Shown here: piece by piece, positions 47,901 to 56,035 of the stretch
Layout: each line of letters opens with the position of its first letter
Numbering within the stretch: position 1 is the stretch's first letter
Origin: Haliscomenobacter sp.
Lineage (GTDB): Bacteria; Bacteroidota; Bacteroidia; Chitinophagales; Saprospiraceae
Assembly: GCA_016713275.1 (NCBI GenBank)
Contig: JADJPL010000003.1
Coordinates: 558,001-622,000, forward strand
Direction of reading: 5' to 3'
Length of the DNA: 64,000 nucleotides
Program-made: the position numbers and the translations under genes
Notes under the pieces: generated by a model
Database searches by the model: none
Told to the model about the DNA's origin: nothing
What the model saw: only the letters and a program-made list of their open reading frames with translations

Positions 47901-49562
47901 GGGGGGCGCTCCTCCCAGCATAGCGTAAACCGACATGACCGACCGCTCGCGGATGGGATCGATGGGCGGATTGGTGACCTGGGCGAATAGCTGCTTGAAG
48001 TAGTTTGCCAGGTGCTGGGTATGATGAGACAAAGCAGCCAAGGGCGTGTCGGAACCCATAGACCCCACGGGTTCCTGGCCTTCTTCCAGGGTCGGCTGAA
48101 GGATCACTTTGATGTCTTCCCGCGTCACCCCAAAAAGCAACTGCTGCCGGAGAAGGGTCTTTTCATCCATTTCCACGGTGGCGGGAATGAGCAGAGGCAG
48201 GTCGGAGAGCGAGACCCGGTGTTCGTTGAGCCAATCCCGGTAAGGCAGGCGCTGGCAGATAATGGACTTTACCTCTTCGTCCCCGACGATCCGCTTGAGG
48301 TCGAGGTCGGCGATGAGCATCCTTCCTGGCTGGAGCCGCCCTTTCCGAAGGATCCGGCTTTGGTCGACGGGGAGGGCGCCTGCTTCGGAGGCTACGATGA
48401 GGGTGTTGTCGTCCAGAAGGCAATACCGGGAAGGGCGGAGCCCGTTGCGGTCAAGGGTGGCGCCGACCAGAATGCCATTGGTAAAGACCATGGAGGCTGG
48501 CCCGTCCCAGGGCTCCATCATGGTCTTGTGGTACTCGTAGAAGGCCTTTTTATAGTCCGGCATATTGGGGTCGTGCTGCCAGGCTTCCGGGATCATCGTC
48601 ATGAGGGCATGGGGAATGGAATACCCTCCCAGGATAAGGAATTCCAGGACGTTGTCGAAGTTGCCGGAGTCGGAGAGCGCTTCCCCGCAGATCGGTTTCA
48701 GCTTGGCAAGTTCTTCCTCGTTGAACACGGCGGAGCGGAGGTGTTTCTCTTTGGTCTGCCACCAGTTGAGGTTACCGGTGATGGTGTTGATCTCCCCGTT
48801 GTGGGCGATATAGCGGAAAGGCTGGGCCAGCTTCCATTTGGGAACAGTGTTGGTGGAAAACCGGGAGTGGATCAGCGCGATGGCCGACATGCACCGCTCG
48901 TCCTGAAGGTCGGGGTAATAGGGCCGAAGCTGATAGGTGGTGAGTTGGCCTTTGTAAATGACGGTTTTATAGGAAAACGAGGGGATATAAAACTGCTCCT
49001 GCGATTGGGGGTAAATGCGGTGGATGTTGTGGGTGGAAAATTTGCGAAGCACGTACAGCGCGCGTTCCAGGTCCAGTTTCTCGAGGGGCTTTTTGGGTTT
49101 GACGAACACCTGTTCGATCCGGGGTTCGGAGGCGATCGCCGAATCCCCGAGCAATTCGTTATCGGTGGGCACTTTCCGGTAGCCGAGCAATTCGAAGCCC
49201 CCTTCGTCGATATAGTCATTAAACAACACCCGGCATTGGCTGCGCAGGCTGCGATCGGAGGGGAAAAAAACGACGCCCACGCCGTAAGCGCCGAATTCCG
49301 GCAAATCAAAACCCAATTCCCGCGACTTATAGCGAAAGAATTCATCGGGTGTTTGGATCAAGATACCGGCGCCATCGCCGGTGTTGGGCTCGCAACCGCA
49401 TGCGCCCCGGTGCTCCATATTGGCGAGCATGGTGAGGGCATCCTCAATCAATTGATGGGATTTAATCCCATTCAGGTTGGCGATAAATCCGGTACCACAG
49501 GAGTCCTTCTCTAGTTCGGGCGTATAAAGCCCTTTCTTGGGTGCTTGTTGTTCCAGTTCCAT
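44997..49562 (-). CDS. gltB: Glutamate synthase large subunit
   Basis: 1521 residues from the ATG at 49562 (MELEQQAPKKGLYTPELEKD); the longer frame to 49697 adds 45 residues with no family match. Cys-22 in EKDSCGTGF becomes the N-terminal nucleophile of the glutaminase domain after processing. Then the central domain, the FMN-binding barrel (LISGHDGGTGASPLTSVRHAG), the 3Fe-4S cysteines in CIMMRKCHLNTCPVG, and the C-terminal GxxGxxxG beta-helix. It makes two glutamates from glutamine and 2-oxoglutarate. The stop falls in a CTCTAC repeat. Confidence 0.96.
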   Translation of the reverse strand: MELEQQAPKKGLYTPELEKDSCGTGFIANLNGIKSHQLIEDALTMLANMEHRGACGCEPNTGDGAGILIQTPDEFFRYKSRELGFDLPEFGAYGVGVVFFPSDRSLRSQCRVLFNDYIDEGGFELLGYRKVPTDNELLGDSAIASEPRIEQVFVKPKKPLEKLDLERALYVLRKFSTHNIHRIYPQSQEQFYIPSFSYKTVIYKGQLTTYQLRPYYPDLQDERCMSAIALIHSRFSTNTVPKWKLAQPFRYIAHNGEINTITGNLNWWQTKEKHLRSAVFNEEELAKLKPICGEALSDSGNFDNVLEFLILGGYSIPHALMTMIPEAWQHDPNMPDYKKAFYEYHKTMMEPWDGPASMVFTNGILVGATLDRNGLRPSRYCLLDDNTLIVASEAGALPVDQSRILRKGRLQPGRMLIADLDLKRIVGDEEVKSIICQRLPYRDWLNEHRVSLSDLPLLIPATVEMDEKTLLRQQLLFGVTREDIKVILQPTLEEGQEPVGSMGSDTPLAALSHHTQHLANYFKQLFAQVTNPPIDPIRERSVMSVYAMLGGAPPHLDLTPERARFLHLEMPVLTNEDLHRVKYSNLPGFKTGVIDIVFRSDGQKGRLKAAIEHICAAAEDLTRNGANILILSDRNADNHHAPIPSLLATGAVHHHLIREGLRSQTSLVIEAGDIRETHHFATLLGFGASAVNPYLTYASIAELKRTQVLNGDYPVDKWIDRFNKATAKGILKIMSKIGISTLQSYQGAQIFEILGISREVVSKCFTGAVSRIEGLGFDGIAEEVLVRHRLAYPDNGRLGAHLEVGGIYQWKQRGEAHMFNPATIHLLQHAVRKNDLNAYRKYADLINKQTEQALTLRGLLTFRRGKPIPISEVEPVENILKRFATGAMSFGSISHEAHTTLAIAMNRIGGKSNSGEGGEDASRFARKANNDWERSAIKQVASGRFGVTSYYLTNADELQIKMAQGAKPGEGGQLPGHKVDEWIGRVRHSTPGVGLISPPPHHDIYSIEDLAQLIFDLKNANPKARINVKLVSKAGVGIIASGVAKAHADAILISGHDGGTGASPLTSVRHAGLPWELGLAETHQTLVRNKLRDRVVLQTDGQLRTGRDLAIAALLGAEEWGVATAALVAEGCIMMRKCHLNTCPVGIATQDPELRKEFTGKPEHIIQFFTFLAQDLRERMAELGFRTVQEMVGKVEMLKLAQDIHHWKYKHLDLSPILYKEPASETVGQCKMLEQDHGIERVLDTVLIRQASAALESKQQVTANFTIRNTDRAVGAMLSHEVSKRYLGEGLPDGTIDFHFRGSAGQSFGAFAAPGIQFVLEGESNDYFGKGLSGARLIVKPDRSSRFEAHENILIGNVALYGATSGEAFICGMAGERFAVRNSGVHVVVEGVGDHGCEYMTGGTVVVLGETGKNFAAGMSGGTAYVFDPNGQLPSLFNDEMADLETPGEPDLEQLRHMIRRHEQFTQSKRARLILDDWQNTQRFFVKIMPRDYKAVLEKQRAEAAGAGAGKKVKKGVGGRE

Positions 49563-49955
49563 TCGTTCATGCGCTTCAGGTAAATAGGCAGGCCTGCACC
49601 GGTTTGGGAGCAGCCTGTTAAAGCAATCATTCGTTGAACTGGTTAGGGCAAAAATGCAGAGCAGGTGAAGGTAAAGCTTATCAGCCGGGTATTCCACATC
49701 CGGCGTTTCAACTTCCGTTTTAAAAATCGCTAAAAATACAGCGGTTAAGCTTGGAAAACAGCAAAAGACAGGTGGATTTGCTAAAAGAATATCAAATCAA
49801 GCGACATGAATTTTATTCTGAATTTTGATTTGTTTTTTTAATTAAAATTCAAAATTGATATATTTTATGTAATAAAAATCGGTAAAATCAAAATTATTTC
49901 AATCAATCTACGGTTCGAAATTGTGTCTTGGAATTACAATCTCAAGAGGCGGTTG
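49563..49955. other. AT-rich spacer without gene
   Basis: 393 bases between gltB (minus) and the GNAT-nitrilase gene (minus). The part 49720-49950 is strongly AT-rich. No coding frame or hairpin convincing enough to call; the gltB promoter must be in it. Confidence 0.5.
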
Positions 49956-51494
49956 TTAAAGATTTGCCTGTCCGTTTTTGATGTTTAGTTCATAGATGTC
50001 TTTCCTTCGGTCTTTCAGGTTGCGAACGCTGCCGTAGGTGTGCAGTTCGCGCAGGAGGTCGAGGTCGACATCGGCTACGAGGATCATCTCGGTATTGGCG
50101 TTTGCTTCGGCTTTTATTCCTTTGGACGGGAAGGAAAAATCGCAGGGAGTGAACACGACCGATTGGGCGTACTGAATGTCCATGTTATGGACTTTGGGGA
50201 GGTTGCCGACGCTTCCGGCAATAGCGACGTAGCATTCGTTCTCGATCGCCCTTGCCCTGGCGCAATAGCGGACGCGGGAGTACCCGTTTTGGGTGTCCGT
50301 CAGGAAAGGCACAAAGAGGATCTTCATCCCCAGTTCGGCCAGCACGCGGGGGAGTTCGGGGAATTCCACATCGTAGCAGATGAGGATGCCGATGGGGCCG
50401 CAATCGGTTTCGAAGACGGAGATCCGGTCGCCGCCGACCATGCCCCAGAACTTGGATTCGTCAGGGGTTACATGGAGTTTTTCATAGGAATCCCAGGACC
50501 CGTTGCGGCGGCAGAGGTAGCCTACGTTGAGGAGGCGCTCTCCATCCAGGAACGGCATGGAGCCAGTGATGATGTTGACGTTGTAGCTGATGGCGAGCTG
50601 AATAAACCGTTCGCGGATCTCTTCGGTGTACTCCGCCAGGCGCCGGATGGCGTCGGGTTCGGATAAATGGTTGTATTGCGCCATCAGTGGCGCGTTGAAA
50701 AACTCCGGAAACAGCGCAAAATCGGATTTGTAGGCAGAAACGGCGTCGATGAAATATTCGACCTGCTCGAACAGCTCGTCCAGTCCCTGATACGTCCGCA
50801 TTTGCCATTGAATCAGGCCAAGGCGGACGATGGATTTAAGTGTGGAGAGCTTGCCTTTGGGTTGTTGGTAGAAGATATTATCCCACTGCATGAGTACCGC
50901 GACCGCTTTGGATTCGAGGTCGCGTGGCATGTACCCTTCGAGGATTTTTTTAACGTGGAAGTCGTTGGAAAGCTGAAAGGTAAGGACCGGGTCGTAGATC
51001 TCTTTGTGTTTGACCTTGTCGATGTATTCCCAGGGTTTGAGTATGGCCGCGAAGTGATGGTAATTGGGAATCCGGCCTCCGAAGATGATCGCTTTGAGGT
51101 TGAGGCGTTCGCAGAGCTCCTTTCGGGCGTCGTACAAGCGCCGGGCCAGGCGCATGCCGCGAAATTCCGGGCGCACGAAAATATCGATGCCGTAGAGGGT
51201 GTCGCCTCGGGGGGTATGGGTGGTGAAGGTAAACTTTCCGGTAATTTGGGCATAGGTATGTTCGTCTCCGTAGAGGTCGTAATTGACAATAAGCGTCAGG
51301 GCGCAACCGGCTAATTTGCCATCCACAGTCACCACCATTTGGCCTTCCGGGAACACCTTGATCAGGGTTTCCACGTGCTGGCGGCGCCAGTAGGCGCCGG
51401 GCCAGTTGGGGTACGCTTCGGTCATCGATGCTTTCAGTTCGTCGTAATCATCGAGGTGCAGTTCCCGCAATTCAATCGTTCCTATGCTTTCCAT
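49956..51494 (-). CDS. GNAT acetyltransferase-carbon/nitrogen hydrolase fusion
   Basis: 512 residues. The N-terminal 200 residues are a GNAT domain (LRELHLDDYDELKASMTEAY, FVRPEFRGMRLARRLYDAR). The C-terminal 280 form a nitrilase-superfamily domain with the catalytic Glu in FALFPEFF, Lys in SYEKLHVTPDE and Cys in ILICYDVEFPE. This fusion is a known family across bacteria; the amide substrate is not known. No operon partners. Confidence 0.9.
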   Translation of the reverse strand: MESIGTIELRELHLDDYDELKASMTEAYPNWPGAYWRRQHVETLIKVFPEGQMVVTVDGKLAGCALTLIVNYDLYGDEHTYAQITGKFTFTTHTPRGDTLYGIDIFVRPEFRGMRLARRLYDARKELCERLNLKAIIFGGRIPNYHHFAAILKPWEYIDKVKHKEIYDPVLTFQLSNDFHVKKILEGYMPRDLESKAVAVLMQWDNIFYQQPKGKLSTLKSIVRLGLIQWQMRTYQGLDELFEQVEYFIDAVSAYKSDFALFPEFFNAPLMAQYNHLSEPDAIRRLAEYTEEIRERFIQLAISYNVNIITGSMPFLDGERLLNVGYLCRRNGSWDSYEKLHVTPDESKFWGMVGGDRISVFETDCGPIGILICYDVEFPELPRVLAELGMKILFVPFLTDTQNGYSRVRYCARARAIENECYVAIAGSVGNLPKVHNMDIQYAQSVVFTPCDFSFPSKGIKAEANANTEMILVADVDLDLLRELHTYGSVRNLKDRRKDIYELNIKNGQANL

Positions 51495-51572
51495 TCGTCT
51501 GTATTAAAGCAGGTTGTTTTCTCGGGGCAAGATAGGGGTTTTTGGGGAACTGCAGCCTTTCGCTTTGCGGGG

Positions 51573-52646
51573 TCAATTGGTAACCGGCTGATCGAGCAAC
51601 AGCTTATTCCCCAACCCTCTGACCTCCACCCGGAGGGTGGGCGCGGGTTTCGACCAGTCGATCCGGAGGAGGGCGAAATTGCGGGCGATCACCATGTTTC
51701 CTACCCGGAAGGCGTTGGGCTCTGGGTCGCTGCCGAGCGACCAGGTGTGGGTGAGCCCGCTGGAGGTCAGCTCGTATACGGTGTAGGATTTTCCGGGGAG
51801 GTCTATTTTGTTCAATTCCGCGATGTGGCGATCTCCGCTGATGAGCAAAGCGCCTTTGGGTTGCAGGGCGCCGAGCAGGTCCAGCAACCGCTTGCGGGCA
51901 GCCGGGAAGTTGGCCCATTTTTCGTACCGCTGCTCGGTGGGGATGAATTGGACCCCGCAGCCGATGAGATGAACCTGGGCGTCGCTGGTTTTCAGTTCCT
52001 GTTCCAGCCATTGCCATTGTTTTTCCCCCAGCATATCGCCCTGTTCGTTGGGCTGGTAGCGGACTCCGGAGAGCGGGGCTCCAGGCTTGAGTTCGTCCCG
52101 GAAATACCGGCCATCGAGCAGGATGACTTTGATGCGTTTGCCCTTAGGACCGAAAGTAAACGATTGGTATGCGCCTTCCTGTTTCCGCACGGCTGCATCG
52201 GCGGGAACGTCCAGGAAATCGAGCATGAGTTGCTGGCTTTCCTTTTTCTTGGCATACGTTTTATCGCCGTCGTTGACGCCATAGTCGTGGTCGTCCCAAA
52301 TTCCAATGACCGGGGTGCTGGCCCGGAACTGCCGGTATTCCGGATGGTGTTTTTGCTTCAGGTACATCGAGCGCATGGCGTCCATGTCGTCGGTGTCGGC
52401 ATAAATATTATCTCCGAGCCAGATCCAAAGGTCAGGCTGGTTTGCCAGGATAGCGGGCCACATTTTCTGGTCGATGTCGACCCGGTTGCAGGAGCCAAAC
52501 GCGATGGTCTGGAGGGGTTTGTCTTTGGGTAGTTTCTGTCCCTCGTAGAGGGCGCCGCCCTGCAGAGAAGCGTCCGGTTTGTTCTGACAGGAAAGGGAGT
52601 TGGAAAAGATCAGGAAAAAAACAAGGGGAAGGAGGAGGGATTTCAT
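51573..52646 (-). CDS. PhoD-like alkaline phosphatase (metallophosphatase)
   Basis: 357 residues with signal peptide and lipobox-like NSLSC. Conserved PhoD/TMEM motifs: IAFGSCNRVD, WLGDNIYADTDD, GIWDDHDYGVNDGD, LLDGRYFRDE, LISGDRHIAEL. Uses a two-metal centre to cleave phosphoesters or phospholipids outside the membrane. The preceding 68-residue gene overlaps it by 4 bases, so the two are coupled. Confidence 0.9.
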   Translation of the reverse strand: MKSLLLPLVFFLIFSNSLSCQNKPDASLQGGALYEGQKLPKDKPLQTIAFGSCNRVDIDQKMWPAILANQPDLWIWLGDNIYADTDDMDAMRSMYLKQKHHPEYRQFRASTPVIGIWDDHDYGVNDGDKTYAKKKESQQLMLDFLDVPADAAVRKQEGAYQSFTFGPKGKRIKVILLDGRYFRDELKPGAPLSGVRYQPNEQGDMLGEKQWQWLEQELKTSDAQVHLIGCGVQFIPTEQRYEKWANFPAARKRLLDLLGALQPKGALLISGDRHIAELNKIDLPGKSYTVYELTSSGLTHTWSLGSDPEPNAFRVGNMVIARNFALLRIDWSKPAPTLRVEVRGLGNKLLLDQPVTN

Positions 52647-52849
52647 TGGTCTTCGGTTTCTTTTTCAATTTGTTGCGCCATATTCAGCAATTCGTCGTGC
52701 CGCAGCGCCTGAAGCGGTTTTCCGAGGCGTTCGGCCGCCTGGGACAGCAAGAGGTATTTTTCTACCGACACCTTGATCCAGGCGTCGGCGATTTCCACTT
52801 CCAGTTTTGGGGTGGCAGGCTGGATTGGAGCGGGCTGTTCGTTGGGCAT
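52643..52849 (-). CDS. Small hypothetical protein coupled to phoD-like gene
   Basis: 68 residues, no signal: a Pro-rich start (MPNEQPAPIQPATPKL), then two likely helices (KYLLLSQAAERLGKPL, HDELLNMAQQIEKE). Its stop overlaps the downstream start codon (ATGA type), which is the main reason to believe it. Not recognised. Confidence 0.5.
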   Translation of the reverse strand: MPNEQPAPIQPATPKLEVEIADAWIKVSVEKYLLLSQAAERLGKPLQALRHDELLNMAQQIEKETEDQ

Positions 52850-52894
52850 GGGCGGTGCAATTATAGCAAATGATTTCTTTCGTTCGGGAATGGG

Positions 52895-53893
52895 CTACTC
52901 GGCGGCCTCTATCGCTTCAGGGTATCGCAGCCCGATCTGGTGGCGGATCGCATCCAGCGTTTCCATGAGTCCTATGCTAAAGTCCAGGGGCATGAGCGGG
53001 CTTTCGCGAAGCCCGGCGTCGAGGCAACGCATGACCTCGGCGATCTGGAAGGAAAACCCTTCGCAGGGATATTCGAAGGTCAGGATTTCCGGCCGCTCCG
53101 ACGGGCGCAGTATGCTTAGGGTAGTTGGTTCAAACCAGCGGGAGTGCAGGTTGATGGTTCCGCGTTCGAAATATACAAAGGCTTCGGTCTTGGTTTGGAC
53201 CCGGATGGTGGTATGCAGGTGGGCCATTTGGCCGGAAGGGAATTTCATCAGGATGCCGAGTTCCTCATCGACGCCGGTGGCGCCCAAACAGCCGGCTGCG
53301 GTGATTTCGGAAGGCTTTCCCAGTAAAAACTGAGCCAGGAAAACGGGGTAAATTCCGATGTCCAGCAAAGCGCCTCCTCCGAGGTTGGGGTTGAAGATCC
53401 TGCTTTGGGGATCAAAAGGCGGTTGAAACCCGAAATCCGCTTTCACTCCCAGGATCTCCCCCAGGCTTCCTTCGCGAAGGATCGCCTGCAGCCGTTCCAT
53501 GGTTGGCAGAAAGCGCGTCCAAAGCGCTTCCATAAGGAATACGTCTTTGTTTTGGGCTGCTTCGGCCATGACTCGGGCTTGGCGGCTATTGATAGCAAAG
53601 GGCTTTTCCACCAGAACAGGGATGCCGTGTTCCAGCGCCCGCATCGTCCAGGGGAAATGGCCCTGGTGCGGGGTGGCGATATAGATGACGTCGAGGTCCG
53701 GGCATTGGAACAACTCCTCGTAGCTTCCAAAGGCGTGGGTAGCGCCATATTGGGCAGCGAATTCCCTGGCCCGGTCGAGCGACCGGGAAGCCACGGCGTG
53801 GAGTTTGGCCTGGGGCAGAACGGCCATGTCCCGGGCAAATTTTTGCGCAATTCTTCCTGGGCCCAGGATTCCCCAGCGGTAGGTCCGGTTCAT
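52895..53893 (-). CDS. Gfo/Idh/MocA family oxidoreductase
   Basis: 332 residues: N-terminal Rossmann GILGPGRIAQKFARDM, VIYIATPHQGHFPW, VLVEKPFAINSRQ (the EKP motif with catalytic Lys), and a C-terminal alpha/beta domain (GGGALLDIGIYPVFLAQFLLG). NAD(P)-dependent dehydrogenase of the dihydrodiol/sugar type. Substrate unknown. A small polar gene and PhoD-like gene lie downstream but the gap suggests separate transcription. Confidence 0.88.
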   Translation of the reverse strand: MNRTYRWGILGPGRIAQKFARDMAVLPQAKLHAVASRSLDRAREFAAQYGATHAFGSYEELFQCPDLDVIYIATPHQGHFPWTMRALEHGIPVLVEKPFAINSRQARVMAEAAQNKDVFLMEALWTRFLPTMERLQAILREGSLGEILGVKADFGFQPPFDPQSRIFNPNLGGGALLDIGIYPVFLAQFLLGKPSEITAAGCLGATGVDEELGILMKFPSGQMAHLHTTIRVQTKTEAFVYFERGTINLHSRWFEPTTLSILRPSERPEILTFEYPCEGFSFQIAEVMRCLDAGLRESPLMPLDFSIGLMETLDAIRHQIGLRYPEAIEAAE

Positions 53894-53971
53894 ATCGATT
53901 GTGTGTCTGCTTTTGCCCGCTGAAAGTAAGGAAGAATTTCCGGTGAACGGCCAATTTTCAGGTCTTTTTTA

Positions 53972-54095
53972 GGGGCTGTCTCAAAAGGCCAATCTTTGCC
54001 ACCGGCGTGAAATTTTATTTTCTTTTTTAAAAAAATTGAAAAAAGAAACTGTTTTTTGGTTGCCTTGGGCAAAAACTGTCTTTTGAAATAGCCCC
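53972..54095. mobile_element. MITE-like element with IS-type terminal inverted repeats
   Basis: Ends GGGGCTGTCTCAAAAG and CTTTTGAAATAGCCCC are 16-base imperfect inverted repeats (14 of 16 pair), 124 bases apart with an AT-rich centre (TTTTTTAAAAAAATTG). The GGGGCTGTCTCAAAAG end resembles termini of some IS4/IS1182-type elements. No transposase inside and no clear target duplication. Confidence 0.5.
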
Positions 54096-54210
54096 GGGCA
54101 GGATGATTTTAGGGGGTAGGAACGGAAAATTTTATTATTCTTACCATTTCATTCATTAGACTTGTTGCGACGGGATCATCGTAGGTTTTGCTCACCAGGA
54201 ATGCTTTTTT

Positions 54211-55125
54211 ATGCAGGATATCGACTCTATCCGGATCAATTTCAACGCCGAACAGCTGACGCTGCTCAACTTATGCCTGGCATTTATCATGTTTGGGGTG
54301 GCGCTGGATTTGCAGATTGAATATTTTAAAAAGGTGTTCCGGTCGCCCAGAGTGCTGGCCGTGGGGTTGGCTTCCCAGCTTGTGGGCCTTCCTTTGCTGA
54401 CGCTGGGTCTGATATACCTGCTTCGCCCCAATCCAAGCCTGGCGTTCGGGATGTTGCTGGTGGCCGCCTGTCCGGGAGGCAATGTGTCGAACTATGCCAC
54501 CCACTTGTCCAAAGCGAATACCGCCCTTTCCGTGGCGATGACCACGATCTCCACCCTTGGCGCCGTGCTCCTGACTCCATTGATTTTTTCCAGTCTGACG
54601 CCTTTGCTCCCGGAGGGAGGAGCCCTTTCCCGGCAAGTATCCGTCGATCCCTGGAGTATGGTGTGGTCCATTGTTCAGCTCATCCTGATCCCCCTGGCTG
54701 CGGGGTTGGTTTTCCGGCACTATTTACCGCATTTAACCGCCCGGATCCTGGGCCCCATCCAAAAGCTTTCCATGGTAATCTTTTTGGGCTTTGTCGTGTT
54801 TGCCCTCTACGGTAATTTTTCCAATATCGTCCGCTACCTGGATCTCGTTTTTCTTCTGGTCGCTATCCACAATGGCGCCGCGTTGACGATGGGGTACTTC
54901 TGGGCCAAATGGAACAAGGTAGGCGAAGCCAACGCCAGAGCTATCGCCCTGGAAACCGGCATCCAGAATTCCGGCCTTGGCCTCGTCCTCGTATTCAATT
55001 TTTTTGATGGGCTCGGCGGAATGGCCATCATCGCCGCCTGGTGGGGCATCTGGCATCTGCTCTCCGCGTTCAGCCTGGCGATGTTTTGGAGGAGGAAGGG
55101 GGTGGAGAGGGTGGAGAGGATGTAA
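54211..55125 (+). CDS. Bile acid:sodium symporter (BASS) family transporter
   Basis: 304 residues with about nine hydrophobic segments; motifs MFGVALDLQIEYFKKV, ACPGGNVSNYATHLSK and ALETGIQNSGLGLVL match the two crossover Pro/Asn helices of BASS transporters. Likely Na+-coupled uptake of an organic acid. The last eight residues (RRKGVERVERM) are encoded by the start of a GGATGTAGA tandem array which also gives the TAA stop, so the original C-terminus may have been replaced. Confidence 0.88.
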   Translation: MQDIDSIRINFNAEQLTLLNLCLAFIMFGVALDLQIEYFKKVFRSPRVLAVGLASQLVGLPLLTLGLIYLLRPNPSLAFGMLLVAACPGGNVSNYATHLSKANTALSVAMTTISTLGAVLLTPLIFSSLTPLLPEGGALSRQVSVDPWSMVWSIVQLILIPLAAGLVFRHYLPHLTARILGPIQKLSMVIFLGFVVFALYGNFSNIVRYLDLVFLLVAIHNGAALTMGYFWAKWNKVGEANARAIALETGIQNSGLGLVLVFNFFDGLGGMAIIAAWWGIWHLLSAFSLAMFWRRKGVERVERM

Positions 55126-55166
55126 AGGATGTAGAGGATGTAGAGGATGTAAAGGATGTAGAGGAT
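55103..55166. repeat. GTAGAGGATGTAAAGGATG tandem array
   Basis: Eight- to nine-base units GTAGAGGAT/GTAAAGGAT, overlapping the transporter 3' end. It is the reverse complement of the CTCTACATCC array at 44943-45005 that ends gltB. Confidence 0.75.
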
Positions 55167-55244
55167 GGAGGGGTCTATGCCTCGCTACTTCGTTACCCTG
55201 TTACTTCCAAGGGGTTGAAGGACACCTATGTTCCTCAAATGAGT

Positions 55245-55889
55245 TCAATATCTGAGATGCTTTGTTCTTTTTGGCAGGAGGGGAGCATTTGGCCCGCTCT
55301 TTTCAGGGTCAAACGCCTTGTCCAGGGAAAGGAGGAACTGGTCCATTCGGAATCCGTCTTCGCGCATGGAAAATTGAACGATGTGTTTGCCCGGTTTGGC
55401 AACATCAAGATAGGTGAGATAAGGTTCGCCGCAATGGTTTTTTTGAGTGCGTTGCTTGCTTCCCCACTTCCAGGCGTTTTTTCCTTCACACCATTGCATC
55501 CGGGCTCCACTTGCCGGCCATGTTCCGTTTAATCCAACATGAACGCTGTTGTCTTCCGCTCCGCTTGAAAAAGCGCGAACCCAAACGTAATACCTTCCCG
55601 GCTTTGAAATGCGGACAGGATAAGAAATAACAGCCATTTTCCCTGGCAAATTGGAAAAATTCACCCCATTGACCAGGCTGTCTTTGTCGGTGACGCGCGT
55701 ATCGGGAACGATATGGATATAGGCGCCGCCTGAAGCTGCGGAATCTTCCTCTATTGTCCATTGGCGGACCTCGCTTTTTTCCTGCCCGGCAAAAGATTCT
55801 GCTTCAACAATGATTATCCTTTGTTTAAAACTGGAGTTTGGCCAGCTATAGGTAACCGCAAAAACTGCCAAAAAAATCATATTTTTCAT
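55245..55889 (-). CDS. Secreted carbohydrate-binding-like protein (GH115 C-terminal-domain-like)
   Basis: About 214 residues from the ATG at 55889 (MKNMIFLAVFAVTYSWPNSS), a signal peptide. The rest, IIIVEAESFAGQ, GGAYIHIVPDTRV, AVISYPVRISKPGRYYVWVRAF, VHVGLNGTWP, TYLDVAKPGKHIVQFSMREDGFRMDQFLLS, is the jelly-roll pattern seen at the C-terminus of GH115 alpha-glucuronidases. Beside GH43 and sulfatase genes it likely helps bind a plant or algal polysaccharide. Confidence 0.72.
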   Translation of the reverse strand: MKNMIFLAVFAVTYSWPNSSFKQRIIIVEAESFAGQEKSEVRQWTIEEDSAASGGAYIHIVPDTRVTDKDSLVNGVNFSNLPGKMAVISYPVRISKPGRYYVWVRAFSSGAEDNSVHVGLNGTWPASGARMQWCEGKNAWKWGSKQRTQKNHCGEPYLTYLDVAKPGKHIVQFSMREDGFRMDQFLLSLDKAFDPEKSGPNAPLLPKRTKHLRY

Positions 55890-56035
55890 ACCCAAACATA
55901 TTTGCTAACTAAATAAACCAAGCCTTCCGAAATCGAGAAAACCATCAAAAGGTTTAGATGTCTCTTTCTATTCAACCACATACAAAGGTGTTATGGCTCC
56001 ATGTGATGTTAGAATTTCCAAGCTATCGCGTCTGT

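Noticed and set aside
53972..54095. Hairpin region considered as a terminator
   Set aside because: Inverted ends are 124 bases apart and match transposon-like termini better; kept as MITE-like.
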